A stretch of 64,000 bases of DNA from Nitrosomonadales bacterium (GCA_016235045.1 JACRME010000033.1:62001-126000), one strand, 5' to 3'; positions 46,303-58,269 are shown, counted from the first letter of the stretch. The notes: generated by a model from the sequence alone, not told the origin. A program made the numbers and translations.

Positions 46303-47466
46303 TTACAGCCCGGCATCCGCGCGAAGCGCGGCTGCTTTGTCAGTGTTTTCCCACTTGAACTCCGGCTCTTCACGACCGAAGTGACCGTAGGCGGCCGTCT
46401 TCTGGTAGATCGGACGCAGCAGGTCGAGCATCTGCACGATGCCTTTCGGACGCAGGTCGAAATGTTTCTTGACCAGTTCGGATATCTTCTCGTCGGAGAC
46501 TTTGCCCGTGCCGTAAGTGGTGACCATCACGCTGGTGGGGCGTGCCACGCCGATGGCGTAGGAGATCTGGATCAGGCACTTGTCGGCAAGGCCGGCAGCG
46601 ACGATGTTCTTTGCCACATAGCGGCCGGCGTAAGCGGCCGAGCGGTCAACCTTGGACGGGTCCTTGCCGGAGAACGCGCCGCCGCCGTGCGGGGCTGCGC
46701 CGCCATAGGTGTCGACGATGATCTTGCGTCCGGTCAGGCCGCAGTCGCCCTGCGGGCCGCCGACGACGAAACGTCCGGTCGGGTTGACCAGATACTTGAT
46801 CTCGCCCTTGATCAGTTCCTTGGGCAATATCGGCTTGATGATCTCTTCGATGGCGGCTTCGCGGATGGCTTCCAGTGTCATCTCCGGTGCGTGCTGGGTG
46901 GAGAGCACCACGGTGTCGATGCAATAGGGCTTGCCGTCCACATATTTGATGGTGACCTGTGATTTGGCATCCGGGCGCAGCCATTTCAGGCGGCCGTCGT
47001 GGCGCAGTTGCGCCTGGCGTTCGACGATGCGGTGCGACAGGAAAATGGGCAATGGCATCAGCACATCGGTTTCGGTGCAGGCGTAACCGAACATCAGGCC
47101 CTGGTCTCCTGCGCCCTGGTCGAGGCCGTCGTCGTAGGCCTTGTTCACGCCCTGTGCGATGTCCGGGCTCTGCTTGTCGTAGGCCACCAGCACGGCGCAG
47201 CCTTTGTAATCGATGCCGTATTCGGTGTTGTCGTAGCCGATGCGCTTGATGGTGTCGCGCGCGACCTGGATGTAGTCGACGTTGGCGGCTGTGGTGATTT
47301 CACCGGCCAGAACGACCAGTCCGGTGTTGCACAATGTCTCGGCCGCGATGCGGGAATGCTTGTCCTGCGCTAGAATCGCGTCAACGATGGCATCGGAAAT
47401 CTGGTCTGCTACCTTGTCCGGATGGCCCTCGGACACGGATTCGGATGTAAAAAAGTATTCGCTCAT
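46303..47466 (-). CDS. metK: S-adenosylmethionine synthetase
   Basis: Makes SAM from methionine and ATP. The 387 residues begin [27 protein letters not shown], and [12 protein letters not shown] and [19 protein letters not shown] are family hallmarks. The C-terminus ends [15 protein letters not shown]. It is divergent from the LpxL-type pair, a common betaproteobacterial layout. A second copy of the gene's 3' end lies downstream, which suggests that the gene was replaced or partly converted. Confidence 0.98.
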   Translation of the reverse strand: MSEYFFTSESVSEGHPDKVADQISDAIVDAILAQDKHSRIAAETLCNTGLVVLAGEITTAANVDYIQVARDTIKRIGYDNTEYGIDYKGCAVLVAYDKQSPDIAQGVNKAYDDGLDQGAGDQGLMFGYACTETDVLMPLPIFLSHRIVERQAQLRHDGRLKWLRPDAKSQVTIKYVDGKPYCIDTVVLSTQHAPEMTLEAIREAAIEEIIKPILPKELIKGEIKYLVNPTGRFVVGGPQGDCGLTGRKIIVDTYGGAAPHGGGAFSGKDPSKVDRSAAYAGRYVAKNIVAAGLADKCLIQISYAIGVARPTSVMVTTYGTGKVSDEKISELVKKHFDLRPKGIVQMLDLLRPIYQKTAAYGHFGREEPEFKWENTDKAAALRADAGL

Positions 47467-47549
47467 GGCTCTCCGATTGCTGCTTCAATGGTTAAATGGG
47501 CGCGCAGTATATCAAATCCCCGCTTCCTTGATTTAACAGGTTTTCTTGA

Positions 47550-48413
47550 ATGGTTATTCTGTTTGATGTTTTAGCGCGCCTGCCCCTGTCGGTATTGCAC
47601 CGGATCGGCGCGCTATTCGGCTGGGTGACCTACCTGTTTTCAAAGCGATATTCGTTCCGTTTACGCGAAAACCTGCACGAGGCCGGATTGGCGCGTTCGG
47701 AATCCGAGACGAAAAAACTGCTGCACACCAATATCCGCGAAATGGGCAAAGGAGTGATGGAATTGCCCTGGGTGTGGCGGCGGCCATTCGAGAAAGTGGT
47801 CGCTGGCGTCAGACAGTGTCACGGTTGGGAACATTTCGAGGCCGCGCAAGCGCAAGGCAACGGCGTGATCGTGCTGACGCCGCATATCGGCTGTTTCGAA
47901 GTCATCGGTTTGTACATCGCTTCGCACATGCCGATCACTTGCATGTATCGCCCGCCGCGCTGGAAATTCCTGGATACCTTGATGCATGAAGGACGCGAAC
48001 GCGGGCAGATGAAGCTGGCACCGACCGATCTTGGCGGCGTGCGCCAGTTGCTCAAGGCGCTCAAGAAAGGGCAGGCCATCGGCATTCTGCCGGATCAGGT
48101 GCCGGGCAACGGCGAAGGCGAATGGGTGCCGTTCTTCGGGCGTCCCGCATACACCATGACGCTGATCGGGAGGCTTGTCGAAGCGAGCGGAGCAGCGGTG
48201 GTGATGTGCGCCAGCGAGCGTTTGCCGCCTGGCGAAGGTTACGCGCTGCATTTCACTCCGCTGTCTTTCGATACGAACTCCTCCATTCCTCGGCAAATGA
48301 ATGCGGCGCTGGAAGCGGTGATACGCAATCATCCTGAACAGTACCTGTGGAGTTACAACCGTTATAAAGTCCCGCGCGGTGCATTGCCGCCGGACGCAGT
48401 CAAGGAGCAGTAA
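47550..48413 (+). CDS. LpxL/HtrB-family lipid A acyltransferase (first of two)
   Basis: Inner-membrane acyltransferase predicted to add a secondary acyl chain to lipid A. The 287 residues have an N-terminal membrane helix (about 12-30) and the HX4E catalytic motif at H112-E117 (TPHIGCFE). LPDQVPGNGEGEWVPFFG is the later family motif. Its TAA shares one base with the ATG of the next acyltransferase gene (48413). Which acyl chain each enzyme adds cannot be told from sequence. Confidence 0.93.
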   Translation: MVILFDVLARLPLSVLHRIGALFGWVTYLFSKRYSFRLRENLHEAGLARSESETKKLLHTNIREMGKGVMELPWVWRRPFEKVVAGVRQCHGWEHFEAAQAQGNGVIVLTPHIGCFEVIGLYIASHMPITCMYRPPRWKFLDTLMHEGRERGQMKLAPTDLGGVRQLLKALKKGQAIGILPDQVPGNGEGEWVPFFGRPAYTMTLIGRLVEASGAAVVMCASERLPPGEGYALHFTPLSFDTNSSIPRQMNAALEAVIRNHPEQYLWSYNRYKVPRGALPPDAVKEQ

Positions 48414-49282
48414 TGCTGGTACGCCTCGGCGTTTTCATTTTCTGGCTGGTTCATTTTCTGCCGTTCCGCATGATCGTGGCCATCGGCAACGGGCTCGGCA
48501 TGCTGGCCTATCCGTTTGCTGCCGAACGCCGGCGGGTGGGCAACATCAATCTCAAACTGTGTTTCCCCGATATGGATGACGCGTCACGCAGGAAACTGCT
48601 GCGCGCGCATTTCCGCATGTTCATGCGCGGCCTGATCGAGCGCAGCATCGTGTGGTGGGCTAGCGCCGAGCGCATCAACTCGCTGATCCGAGTCGAGGGT
48701 GTCGAGCATTTCGAGGCCGTGAAGGGCCAGCCGATGATCCTGCTCACGCCGCATTTTGTCGGCATGGACACCGGCGGGCAGTGGATCGCGCAGCAGGTGG
48801 ATACCGTGTGCATGTATTCCAAGCAGAAGAATCTCTACCTGTCCGACCTGCTGCTGCAAAAACGTTGCCGCTTCCGCAACCAGCGCCTGTACGCGCGCCA
48901 GGAGGGTCTGCGTCCCATCATCAAGGGCATGAAAGAGAACATGCCTTTCATCTACCCGCCCGATCAGGATCAGGGCGTGCGCGAAGGCGCATTTATCCCG
49001 TTCTTTGGTGTGCCCGCTGCCACCATGACCAGCGTGCCGCGTATTGCCAAGATGACCGGCGCGAAGATCGTGCCCAGCATCACGCGTCTGCTACCCGGCG
49101 GCGAAGGTTATGTGCTGACCTTCTATCCGGCGTGGGAGAATTATCCGAGCGGTGACGAGATCGCCGATGCGCGGCGCATGAACGAATTCATCGAACAGCG
49201 AGTGCTGGAGATGCCCGAGCAGTATTTCTGGTTGCACAAGCGGTTCAAGACGCGCCCCGAGGGCGAAGCGAGGTACTACTGA
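48413..49282 (+). CDS. LpxL/HtrB-family lipid A acyltransferase (second of two)
   Basis: A 289-residue paralogue of the preceding protein. It has an N-terminal hydrophobic segment, FFPDM-like substrate region ([12 protein letters not shown]) and an HX4D motif at H114-D119 (TPHFVGMD). [25 protein letters not shown] is the later family block. The two probably add different secondary chains. It overlaps ubiD by one base. Confidence 0.93.
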   Translation: MLVRLGVFIFWLVHFLPFRMIVAIGNGLGMLAYPFAAERRRVGNINLKLCFPDMDDASRRKLLRAHFRMFMRGLIERSIVWWASAERINSLIRVEGVEHFEAVKGQPMILLTPHFVGMDTGGQWIAQQVDTVCMYSKQKNLYLSDLLLQKRCRFRNQRLYARQEGLRPIIKGMKENMPFIYPPDQDQGVREGAFIPFFGVPAATMTSVPRIAKMTGAKIVPSITRLLPGGEGYVLTFYPAWENYPSGDEIADARRMNEFIEQRVLEMPEQYFWLHKRFKTRPEGEARYY

Positions 49283-50745
49283 TGAAATATAAAGACCTGC
49301 GCGACTTCATCGCCCAACTGGAAAAGATCGGTGAGCTCAAGCGCATCAGCGCGCCGGTCTCCACTCATCTGGAAATGACCGAGATCTGTGATCGTGTGTT
49401 GCGCGCGCAGGGGCCGGCGCTGTTGTTCGAGAATGTGGTCGGGCACAAGATGCCGGTACTGGCGAATCTGTTCGGTACCCCGCGCCGTGTGGCATTGGGT
49501 ATGGGAGAAGAATCCACCGCGGCATTGCGTGAGGTCGGCAAGCTGCTCGCCTACCTGAAGGAACCGGAGCCGCCCAAGGGATTGAAGGATGCTTGGGAGA
49601 AATGGCCGATACTTAAACAAGTTTTGACCATGTCGCCCAAGGTGCTGTCGTCTGCACCGTGCCAGGAAGTGGTGTGGGAAGGCGCGGACGTAGATCTGTC
49701 GAAATTGCCGATCCAGCATTGCTGGCCGGGCGATGTCGCACCGCTGATCACCTGGGGGTTGGTGGTCACGCGCGGACCGAACAAGCCGCGCCAGAATCTG
49801 GGCATCTATCGCCAGCAAGTCATAGCGCCGAACAAGGTCATCATGCGCTGGCTGGCGCATCGCGGCGGCGCACTGGATTTCCGCGACCATTGCGAAAAGA
49901 ATCCGGGACAGCCGTTCCCGGTCGCGGTCGTCATCGGTGCCGATCCGGCGACCATCCTCGGCGCGGTCACGCCGGTGCCCGATTCATTATCGGAATACCA
50001 GTTTGCCGGACTGCTGCGCGGCAGCAAGACCGAGCTGGTGAAGTGCATCGGCAGCGATCTGCAAGTGCCCGCTTCTGCCGAGATCGTGCTGGAAGGCGTG
50101 ATCCATCCGGGCGAGATTGCGCTGGAAGGCCCCTACGGCGACCACACCGGCTACTACAACGAGCAGGACGAGTTTCCGGTATTCACCATCCAGCGCATCA
50201 CCATGCGCCGCGACCCCATTTACCACTCCACCTACACCGGCAAACCGCCCGATGAGCCCGCGATGCTGGGCGTGGCGCTGAACGAAGTGTTCGTGCCGCT
50301 GCTGCAGAAGCAATTCCCCGAGATCGCCGATTTCTATTTGCCGCCGGAAGGCTGTTCGTATCGCATGGCGGTGGTCAGCATCAAAAAGCAATACGCCGGT
50401 CACGCCAAGCGCGTGATGTTCGGCATCTGGAGTTTCCTGCGCCAGTTCATGTACACCAAGTTCATCATCGTGGTGGACGACGACATCGACGCGCGCGACT
50501 GGAAGGAGGTCATGTGGGCGATCACCACGCGCATGGACCCGGTGCGCGACACGCTGCTGGTGGAGAACACGCCCATCGATTACCTCGACTTCGCATCGCC
50601 GGTGAGCGGCCTCGGCGGCAAGATGGGGCTGGATGCCACCAACAAATGGCCGGGCGAGACGCAGCGCGAATGGGGCACGCCCATCGTGATGGATGCGGCG
50701 GTGAAGGCGAAGGTGGATGCGATGTGGGGCGAACTGGGGTTGTAA
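49282..50745 (+). CDS. ubiD: 4-hydroxy-3-polyprenylbenzoate decarboxylase
   Basis: Prenylated-FMN-dependent decarboxylase of ubiquinone synthesis. The 487 residues start with [22 protein letters not shown]. The conserved catalytic Glu/Arg environment includes [20 protein letters not shown], and [21 protein letters not shown] and the late [21 protein letters not shown] are typical. It needs the UbiX flavin prenyltransferase, not in this window. One-base overlap with the acyltransferase gene suggests cotranscription. Confidence 0.97.
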   Translation: MKYKDLRDFIAQLEKIGELKRISAPVSTHLEMTEICDRVLRAQGPALLFENVVGHKMPVLANLFGTPRRVALGMGEESTAALREVGKLLAYLKEPEPPKGLKDAWEKWPILKQVLTMSPKVLSSAPCQEVVWEGADVDLSKLPIQHCWPGDVAPLITWGLVVTRGPNKPRQNLGIYRQQVIAPNKVIMRWLAHRGGALDFRDHCEKNPGQPFPVAVVIGADPATILGAVTPVPDSLSEYQFAGLLRGSKTELVKCIGSDLQVPASAEIVLEGVIHPGEIALEGPYGDHTGYYNEQDEFPVFTIQRITMRRDPIYHSTYTGKPPDEPAMLGVALNEVFVPLLQKQFPEIADFYLPPEGCSYRMAVVSIKKQYAGHAKRVMFGIWSFLRQFMYTKFIIVVDDDIDARDWKEVMWAITTRMDPVRDTLLVENTPIDYLDFASPVSGLGGKMGLDATNKWPGETQREWGTPIVMDAAVKAKVDAMWGELGL

Positions 50746-50776
50746 GCAAAATTGCCCGGCTTTTGCGGCGAGCAAC

Positions 50777-51373
50777 CTAGAACCCGAGCACAATACCTGC
50801 GGAAAACATCGAGACTTTGACTTTGCCGGCGGAATTGGCGTTTCCAACCTTGCCCAGGTTCTCATACTGGGCCCGTATGGCAAATCTTCCGTTGAAGGCG
50901 AATTCTGCGCCGATACCATAAGCGAAGTTATTGCCGATTACGGAGCGGCAAGAAGGCGTGAACTTGAGCATTGTGCGGGCGAGGCCGGCTTTTGCGAGTA
51001 TGGCAAGCCTCTCTGTAATGGGAAAAGCGCCCGTTCCCGATACCTCCAGACCGCTGAGTTTCCAGTCACCCAGGTGCAGTTTCCCGTTGCCGGGGATGTT
51101 GGCTATCCCCATGCTGGAATTTCCGTATTCGCCATAGCCAATTTCTGCCCCCCACATCCGAGCGAATTTATAGCCGCCGGCAATGCGGTACATGTGGCCG
51201 GTCTCCCTGCATCCGGCGAAAGTCGACCCTGCGGGCACGCTGGCGTTATTGCACACCCCTTCTGCCGTGGATCGTCCTGCATCGAACGCAGCATAAAAGC
51301 TCTCTGCCATGACCGGCACGTCCACGGCAACAACAAGCAGTACTGCCGCAAAAAGTATTGCGACTGTTTTCAT
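50777..51373 (-). CDS. Outer-membrane beta-barrel protein
   Basis: A 198-residue exported protein. The signal peptide is MKTVAILFAAVLLVVAVDVPVMA. The mature part has alternating hydrophobic residues, two Cys (EGVCNN, AGCRE) and ends SMFSAGIVLGF, with the terminal Phe used by the BAM machinery. An OmpA-like eight-stranded barrel is likely. I chose the ATG at 51373, which begins the signal peptide. Function unknown. Confidence 0.8.
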   Translation of the reverse strand: MKTVAILFAAVLLVVAVDVPVMAESFYAAFDAGRSTAEGVCNNASVPAGSTFAGCRETGHMYRIAGGYKFARMWGAEIGYGEYGNSSMGIANIPGNGKLHLGDWKLSGLEVSGTGAFPITERLAILAKAGLARTMLKFTPSCRSVIGNNFAYGIGAEFAFNGRFAIRAQYENLGKVGNANSAGKVKVSMFSAGIVLGF

Positions 51374-51496
51374 GATGCCCACCCCGGGTTGGTTGCATAA
51401 GTAGCGGGTGACATCTACCCACAGGCCGGTCAATCTCGCAATACGTCAAACCCTGTATCTCCGAGGATGCGGCGGCTTTCGAAAACGTCGGGCATG

Positions 51497-51520
51497 AAAA
51501 AGCCGGGGCGTGCCCCGGCT
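51497..51520 (-). terminator. Rho-independent terminator of the second barrel gene
   Basis: On the minus strand AGCCGGGGC-AC-GCCCCGGCT is followed by TTTT, 20 bp after the stop of the 51541 gene. Confidence 0.88.
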
Positions 51521-51540
51521 TGTTTGCTCCAGGCCCGCAC

Positions 51541-52191
51541 CTAGAACATGTAATCCGCGCCGACCGAGAGTTGATACAAATTCTTGCTCTCGTTGCTTTT
51601 TGTGGTGTCGAGGTTGTTGAATTTGACGCCGTTGTACAGGGTGATTTCAGGCCGGATCGAGAGATGGTTCATCACCCGGAAAGCATAGCCGGCGCCGAGC
51701 AGCAGGCCCGTATTCGAGGCTGTCGGCGAGCTGACCGTCATGCCCGTTATCGTGGTGGTGCCTTTGAGTTCGGTGGAAGCGTTGTACAGCCCGGCCTTGC
51801 CGAACAATGTCCCCTTGCCCAGCGGCAATCCTCCCAGTGCCGCAGCGTACACGATGCCGGTGGTATAGCTGTAGGTAGTCGTCCCGGCAATGCCGGCGCC
51901 GGTTGTCGTTACCGTACCCTTGGCCTCGCTGATGCCGGTCAGGCCACCCTCGACGCCAAAGTTGTCGTTCAACCAGTAGCCGCCGCGTACGCCGATACTC
52001 AGGCTGTAGGCATTCTGCCTGGTGTCGGCCGAAGTGGCGCCGTTAGCCACCATATATTGGTTGGCGGCATCGACCCAGTCCGGGTTCTTGACCAGGCCCA
52101 GCGATCCCCCGGCAAAGAATCCTTTGCCGGCGGCAAGTGCCGGCGTCGCTATTGCGCAGGAGAGCAGCGCGATGACAAATCTTGTTTTCAT
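51541..52191 (-). CDS. Outer-membrane beta-barrel protein
   Basis: A 216-residue exported protein. The signal peptide MKTRFVIALLSCAIATPALA is followed by GKGFFAGGSLGLV, repeated aromatic/glycine beta-strands and the ending YQLSVGADYMF with a terminal Phe. It resembles small OmpA/OmpW-like barrels, but I cannot assign a function. I chose the ATG at 52191; an extension upstream would hide the signal. It has its own terminator at 51497. Confidence 0.8.
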   Translation of the reverse strand: MKTRFVIALLSCAIATPALAAGKGFFAGGSLGLVKNPDWVDAANQYMVANGATSADTRQNAYSLSIGVRGGYWLNDNFGVEGGLTGISEAKGTVTTTGAGIAGTTTYSYTTGIVYAAALGGLPLGKGTLFGKAGLYNASTELKGTTTITGMTVSSPTASNTGLLLGAGYAFRVMNHLSIRPEITLYNGVKFNNLDTTKSNESKNLYQLSVGADYMF

Positions 52192-52334
52192 TTCGGGTCC
52201 CTTGGTAATTGAGCGGAGCGACCAACAATCGGCGGCCAGGCGAATTCTCAATGCATATCTGGCAGGTGTAAACAGTCCAAATGGACTATATGCCCGCCCG
52301 AATCGGAACCGGAACTAAAACCGCGGGCGCAGCC

Positions 52335-53825
52335 TTATCGATGCGCAAGCCACTCGATCAGGGCGTCTTGGGCGTCCTGTCCGCGCTTGGCGTAGGGATG
52401 GTTGATGAAGAACACGACGATCCATTCGCGGCCGCTTTGCGAGCGCACGTAACCGGCGATGGTCTTGACGCCGTCCAGCGTGCCGGTTTTTAGGTGGGCG
52501 TGGCTGGCGGCCGGACTGTCTCTGAGGCGTTTTTTTACCGAGCCGTCCACGCCGAGAATAGGCAGCGACGCCTGCAGTTCGGCGCTCAGCGGATGGTTGT
52601 AGGACTGCTGCAGCAACTGCGCCAGGTGCGCTGCGCTGATGCGTTCCTTGCGCGAAAGCCCGGCGCCGTTTTCCAGTACCAGTTCCGGAAAATGCAGGCG
52701 ATTGCCGGCCAGCCAGATTTGCGTGGCCAGGACACTGCGCTCGATGCTCATGCGGCCCACCCGCCCGGTATCGGCGGCAAAAGCAGTTTGGGGAGGCGCC
52801 GCCTCCCCGGCCTGTTCGTTTGCCGCTGCGGCGGTCTCGTCTTCCGAGGAGAACGGAATGCCTTCGCCCAGCGTCAGGAACAACTGGCGCGCCATGACGT
52901 TGTTGCTGAACTTGTTGATGTCGCGAATGATCGCGCTCAAGGGTTCGGAGCGATGGGTGGAGAAAAGTGTGGCGTTCGTTCCGACTGTGCCGTCGATTTC
53001 CTTGCCCTGTACCGTGCCGCCCAGTTCCTTCCATACCGCGCGGAACAAGGCCCCCGCATAACGGGTATGCGGCATGACGCTGAGGTTCTGCTCGCGTTCG
53101 CCGCAACCCACGGGATAATCGCCCTGCAGCACGACGCTGTCGCCGTTGGGTTGCACGGAAAACAGGTCGTCCCAGTTGTCGCAGTTCACTTTCTCGCCAT
53201 TGGGGGTCAATTGGTTGTACAGCGTGACGCCGTCCAGCGGCGGCTCGGTGACGACCTTAAGGCCCAGGCCTTCGGGCAGGTAGCGCAGGCGCAGGGTGTT
53301 GAAGTTGATCAGCAGCGCGTCGGGGCCGACGTTGTAGGCGCGCACCGGATCGTCGTCGAACTCGGCCGGATCGTGCGGCGGCAAATCGAAGAAACTGTGG
53401 TCCAGCACGAGGTCGCCGCGTATCTCGCGCAGGCCGCGCGCGCGCAGTTCGGAGAGCCACAGCCAGAATTGTTCGATGGTGAATTTCGGGTCGCCGTAGC
53501 CCTTGAGAATCAGGTTGCCGTTCAGCACGCCGTCTTTCAGTTCGCCGTCGATCCAGGCTTCGGTCTTCCAGGTGTAGGCCGGGCCGAGCAGGTCGAGGGC
53601 GGCATAGGTGGTGAGCAGCTTCATGGTCGAAGCCGGGTTCATCGCACGCTGTGTGTTGATGCTGATGAGGGGTGTGCGTTTGCCCACCTCGATGACCTCG
53701 ACCGCGATGCCCGATTGCGGGATGCCGGCATTTTTCAGTTCATGGCGCACCGATGCGGGCAGCGCGGCTGCTTGCGCATGGGCAATGCAACAGAAAGCGA
53801 GCAACGAGGTAAGAATGAGTCTCAT
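52335..53825 (-). CDS. dacB: D-alanyl-D-alanine carboxypeptidase/endopeptidase (PBP4)
   Basis: Periplasmic penicillin-binding protein of the DacB type, which trims and cuts peptidoglycan crosslinks. The signal peptide is about residues 1-20. The SxxK motif is S66-TMK-69 (NPASTMKLL), the SxN motif is in KFSNNVMARQ, and KTG is at 446-448 (HLKTGTLDGVKT). The inserted domain between SxxK and SxN is present. Length 496 is normal. The start overlaps the bioA stop (ATGA). Confidence 0.95.
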   Translation of the reverse strand: MRLILTSLLAFCCIAHAQAAALPASVRHELKNAGIPQSGIAVEVIEVGKRTPLISINTQRAMNPASTMKLLTTYAALDLLGPAYTWKTEAWIDGELKDGVLNGNLILKGYGDPKFTIEQFWLWLSELRARGLREIRGDLVLDHSFFDLPPHDPAEFDDDPVRAYNVGPDALLINFNTLRLRYLPEGLGLKVVTEPPLDGVTLYNQLTPNGEKVNCDNWDDLFSVQPNGDSVVLQGDYPVGCGEREQNLSVMPHTRYAGALFRAVWKELGGTVQGKEIDGTVGTNATLFSTHRSEPLSAIIRDINKFSNNVMARQLFLTLGEGIPFSSEDETAAAANEQAGEAAPPQTAFAADTGRVGRMSIERSVLATQIWLAGNRLHFPELVLENGAGLSRKERISAAHLAQLLQQSYNHPLSAELQASLPILGVDGSVKKRLRDSPAASHAHLKTGTLDGVKTIAGYVRSQSGREWIVVFFINHPYAKRGQDAQDALIEWLAHR

Positions 53826-55138
53826 GTCAGCGCGGCGATGATGTCCAGAGTGCGGGTGACGAGCAACTGCATCTCGTCGGCGCTCATTATATAGGGTGGC
53901 ATGAAATATAGCGTATTACCCATGGGACGCAGCAACAACTCGCGCTGCAAACCGAGGCTGAAGCAGCGCTGGGCGAAATCGGCATGCGGCGTGTCGACTT
54001 CGAACGCCCAGATCATGCCGGTATTGCGGAAATTCCCGACCTTGGGATGCTCGCGCAACGGCTGGGAAATACGGTTGAAGAACGCGGCCTTGTCGCGGTT
54101 GGCATTCAGTACGTCGTCCCGGGCAAAGATGTCCAGCGTGGCCAGCGCGGCGCGGCAGGCCAGCGGGTTGCCGGTATAGGAATGCGAATGCAGGAAGCCG
54201 CGCGCGGTCTCGTCCGCATAGAAGGCCCGGTAGACGTCGTCCGTCGTCATCACGATGGAAAGCGGCAGATAGCCGCCGGTGATGCCCTTGGACAGCAGCA
54301 GAAAATCGGGCCGGATGGCTGCCTGCTCGCAGGCGAACAGGGTGCCGGTTCGGCCCATGCCCACGGCGATCTCGTCCGCGATGAGGTGCACCCCGTATTT
54401 CGTGCACAACTCGCGCGCCCGCTTCAGATATACAGGGTGGTACATCGCCATGCCAGCCGCGCCCTGCACCAGCGGCTCGACGATGAAGGCGGCAATGCTG
54501 GCGTGATGCTGTTGCAGATGGGTTTCGAGCGCAGTTGCACAACGCAGGGCGAAATCTTCCGCGCTTTCGCCCGCTGCCGCCGCGCGACTATCGGGACTGG
54601 GCACGGTGGCATTCTGTTTGATCAGCCCGCCATAGGCGTCGCGGAACAGCGCGACGTCGGTCACCGACAGCGCGCCCAGGGTTTCGCCGTGGTAGCTGTT
54701 CTGCAGGCTGATGAATTGCGACTTTTGCGTTTTGCCGCTGTTGCGCCAGAAGTGGGCGCTCATTTTCAGCGCGATCTCGGTGGCCGATGCGCCGTCCGAA
54801 CCGTAGAAGCAATGTCCCAGTCCTGCCGGGGCGAGGTCGCGCAGTCTTTCCGAAAGCAACACCACCGGTTCGTGGGTGAAGCCCGCCAGCATTACATGTT
54901 CCAGTTTGCCGAGCTGGTCGGTGAGGGCGGCGTTGATGCGCGGGTTGCAATGGCCGAACAGGTTCACCCACCAGGAACTGACCGTGTCCAGATAGCGGTT
55001 GCCGTCGAAATCGTACAGCCACGCGCCTTCGCCGCGCGCGATGGCAACCAGCGGCAGCGTCTCGTGCCGCTTCATCTGGGTACAGGGATGCCACACGGCG
55101 GACAGGCTGCGGTCGAGGAGGTCTGAAGTTGCGGACAT
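53822..55138 (-). CDS. bioA: Adenosylmethionine-8-amino-7-oxononanoate aminotransferase
   Basis: PLP enzyme of biotin synthesis that converts KAPA to DAPA with SAM as amino donor. The 438 residues include VWHPCTQMKRHETLPLVAIARGEGAWLYDFDGNRYLD, the Tyr/Gly PLP region FYGSDGASATEIALKM, the Asp in LIADEIAVGMGRTG, and the Schiff-base Lys in LLLSKGITGGYLPLS. I chose the ATG at 55138. No other bio gene lies here. Operon with dacB through an ATGA overlap. Confidence 0.95.
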   Translation of the reverse strand: MSATSDLLDRSLSAVWHPCTQMKRHETLPLVAIARGEGAWLYDFDGNRYLDTVSSWWVNLFGHCNPRINAALTDQLGKLEHVMLAGFTHEPVVLLSERLRDLAPAGLGHCFYGSDGASATEIALKMSAHFWRNSGKTQKSQFISLQNSYHGETLGALSVTDVALFRDAYGGLIKQNATVPSPDSRAAAAGESAEDFALRCATALETHLQQHHASIAAFIVEPLVQGAAGMAMYHPVYLKRARELCTKYGVHLIADEIAVGMGRTGTLFACEQAAIRPDFLLLSKGITGGYLPLSIVMTTDDVYRAFYADETARGFLHSHSYTGNPLACRAALATLDIFARDDVLNANRDKAAFFNRISQPLREHPKVGNFRNTGMIWAFEVDTPHADFAQRCFSLGLQRELLLRPMGNTLYFMPPYIMSADEMQLLVTRTLDIIAALT

Positions 55139-55206
55139 GCGCGGAATCATAGCGGACTTTGCCGGGAGTAAGATATGTATGTCGATTTCATTTTCGGGAG
55201 GTTGCC

Positions 55207-56103
55207 ATGCATATCTTGATCACGGGGGGTACGGGTTTGATCGGAAGGCATTTGTGCAAGACCTTGATGGCGGAGGGGCATGAGTTGACCGTGTTCAGCC
55301 GCAATCCCGGGTCGGTTGCCGAGAAATGCGGCGCCGGGGTTCATGCGTTGGCCGCGCTGGCCGACTGGACGCCCGACCGGGGCTTCGACGCGGTGATCAA
55401 TCTGGCGGGCGAGCCCATCGTGGATGCGCGCTGGACGGAGCGGCGCAAGCAGGTGCTGCGCGACAGCCGCATCGCATTGACGGAGGAGTTGGTGAGCCGC
55501 ATTGCGGCTGCGAAACGGAAGCCAACGGTATTGCTGAGCGGTTCGGCGATCGGCTATTACGGCGGACGCGGCGATGCGATGCTGGAAGAGGGATCGGGTT
55601 CGGGCGCGGATTTTCCCGCCCGACTGTGCGTCGATTGGGAAGCGGCAGCGACCGGGGCGGAAAAACACGGCGTGCGCGTGTGTCTGCTGCGCACCGGCCT
55701 GATCCTGAGCAAGGAAGGCGGGCTGCTCGCGCGCATGGTGCCGCCTTTCAGGCTGGGAATGGGGGCGCGGCTCAGCGACGGCCGGCAATGGATGAGCTGG
55801 ATTCATATCGACGATTACGTGGGCATGGTGCTGCGGCTGCTGCGCGACGAACAGATGCGGGGTGCCTACAACATGACGGCGCCGGGCCCGGTAACCAACA
55901 AGGAATTCACGGCCGTACTCGCTGCCGTGTTGCACCGCCCGGCGCCGTTTGTCGCGCCGGCGTCATTGTTGCGCTTGAGCATGGGCGAATCGGCCAGTCT
56001 CGTATTGGAGGGACAGCGCGTGCTTCCAAAAAGGATGCTGGCAGCGGGCCAGGTTGTGCGCTTTGAAAAGCTGGAAGACGCCCTGCAAGACCTTTTCGGC
56101 TGA
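55207..56103 (+). CDS. TIGR01777 family NAD(P)-binding protein (YfcH-like epimerase)
   Basis: A 298-residue extended SDR. MHILITGGTGLIGRHLCKTLMAEGHELTVFSRN is the cofactor-binding start, and INLAGEPIVDARWTERRKQVLRDSRI is the family hallmark; FRLGMGARLSDGRQWMSWIHIDDYVG and the C-terminal DUF1731-like region (RMLAAGQVVRFEKLEDAL) follow. Function is not established. I chose the ATG at 55207, preceded by GGGAGG. Confidence 0.92.
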   Translation: MHILITGGTGLIGRHLCKTLMAEGHELTVFSRNPGSVAEKCGAGVHALAALADWTPDRGFDAVINLAGEPIVDARWTERRKQVLRDSRIALTEELVSRIAAAKRKPTVLLSGSAIGYYGGRGDAMLEEGSGSGADFPARLCVDWEAAATGAEKHGVRVCLLRTGLILSKEGGLLARMVPPFRLGMGARLSDGRQWMSWIHIDDYVGMVLRLLRDEQMRGAYNMTAPGPVTNKEFTAVLAAVLHRPAPFVAPASLLRLSMGESASLVLEGQRVLPKRMLAAGQVVRFEKLEDALQDLFG

Positions 56104-56136
56104 CATCCCCCCCCCGGCAAGAAAAATCAGATGGCC

Positions 56137-56164
56137 CTTGAAATAGCGAGGGGCAACCCCTATT
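56137..56164 (+). promoter_or_regulatory. Sigma-32-like promoter of groES-groEL
   Basis: CTTGAAA (56137-56143), 13 bp, then CCCCTATT (56157-56164), close to the heat-shock consensus CTTGAAA-N11-16-CCCCATnT. It lies directly upstream of a CIRCE-type site. Confidence 0.82.
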
Positions 56165-56165
56165 A

Positions 56166-56192
56166 TTAGCAGTCGCTGGCCTGGAGTGCTAA
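56166..56192. promoter_or_regulatory. CIRCE operator (HrcA site) with one mismatch
   Basis: TTAGCAGTC-N9-GAGTGCTAA, against the consensus TTAGCACTC-N9-GAGTGCTAA; only one base of the left arm differs. It overlaps the expected transcription start of groESL, where HrcA would block initiation. Confidence 0.88.
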
Positions 56193-56241
56193 TCTCCCGG
56201 CCTCCGCAAATAGTCAACTCACTGAATTTAGGAGAATAAGC

Positions 56242-58208
<1,967 letters not shown>

Positions 58209-58235
58209 TTGCCCCCAAGGCACCAGTTGCACCTG

Positions 58236-58269
58236 ACGAACCCCGCCTTGCGCGGGGTTCGTTTTTTTT
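58236..58269 (+). terminator. Rho-independent terminator of groESL
   Basis: ACGAACCCCGC pairs with GCGGGGTTCGT and is followed by a run of eight T. The rest of the gap to 58475 shows nothing recognisable. Confidence 0.93.

Noticed and set aside
46173..46373. A 66-codon minus-strand frame ending in the same residues as metK
   Set aside because: Its first half overlaps the end of metK in another frame and has no protein character. Only the last 14 codons are meaningful, and they are reported as a detached metK tail.
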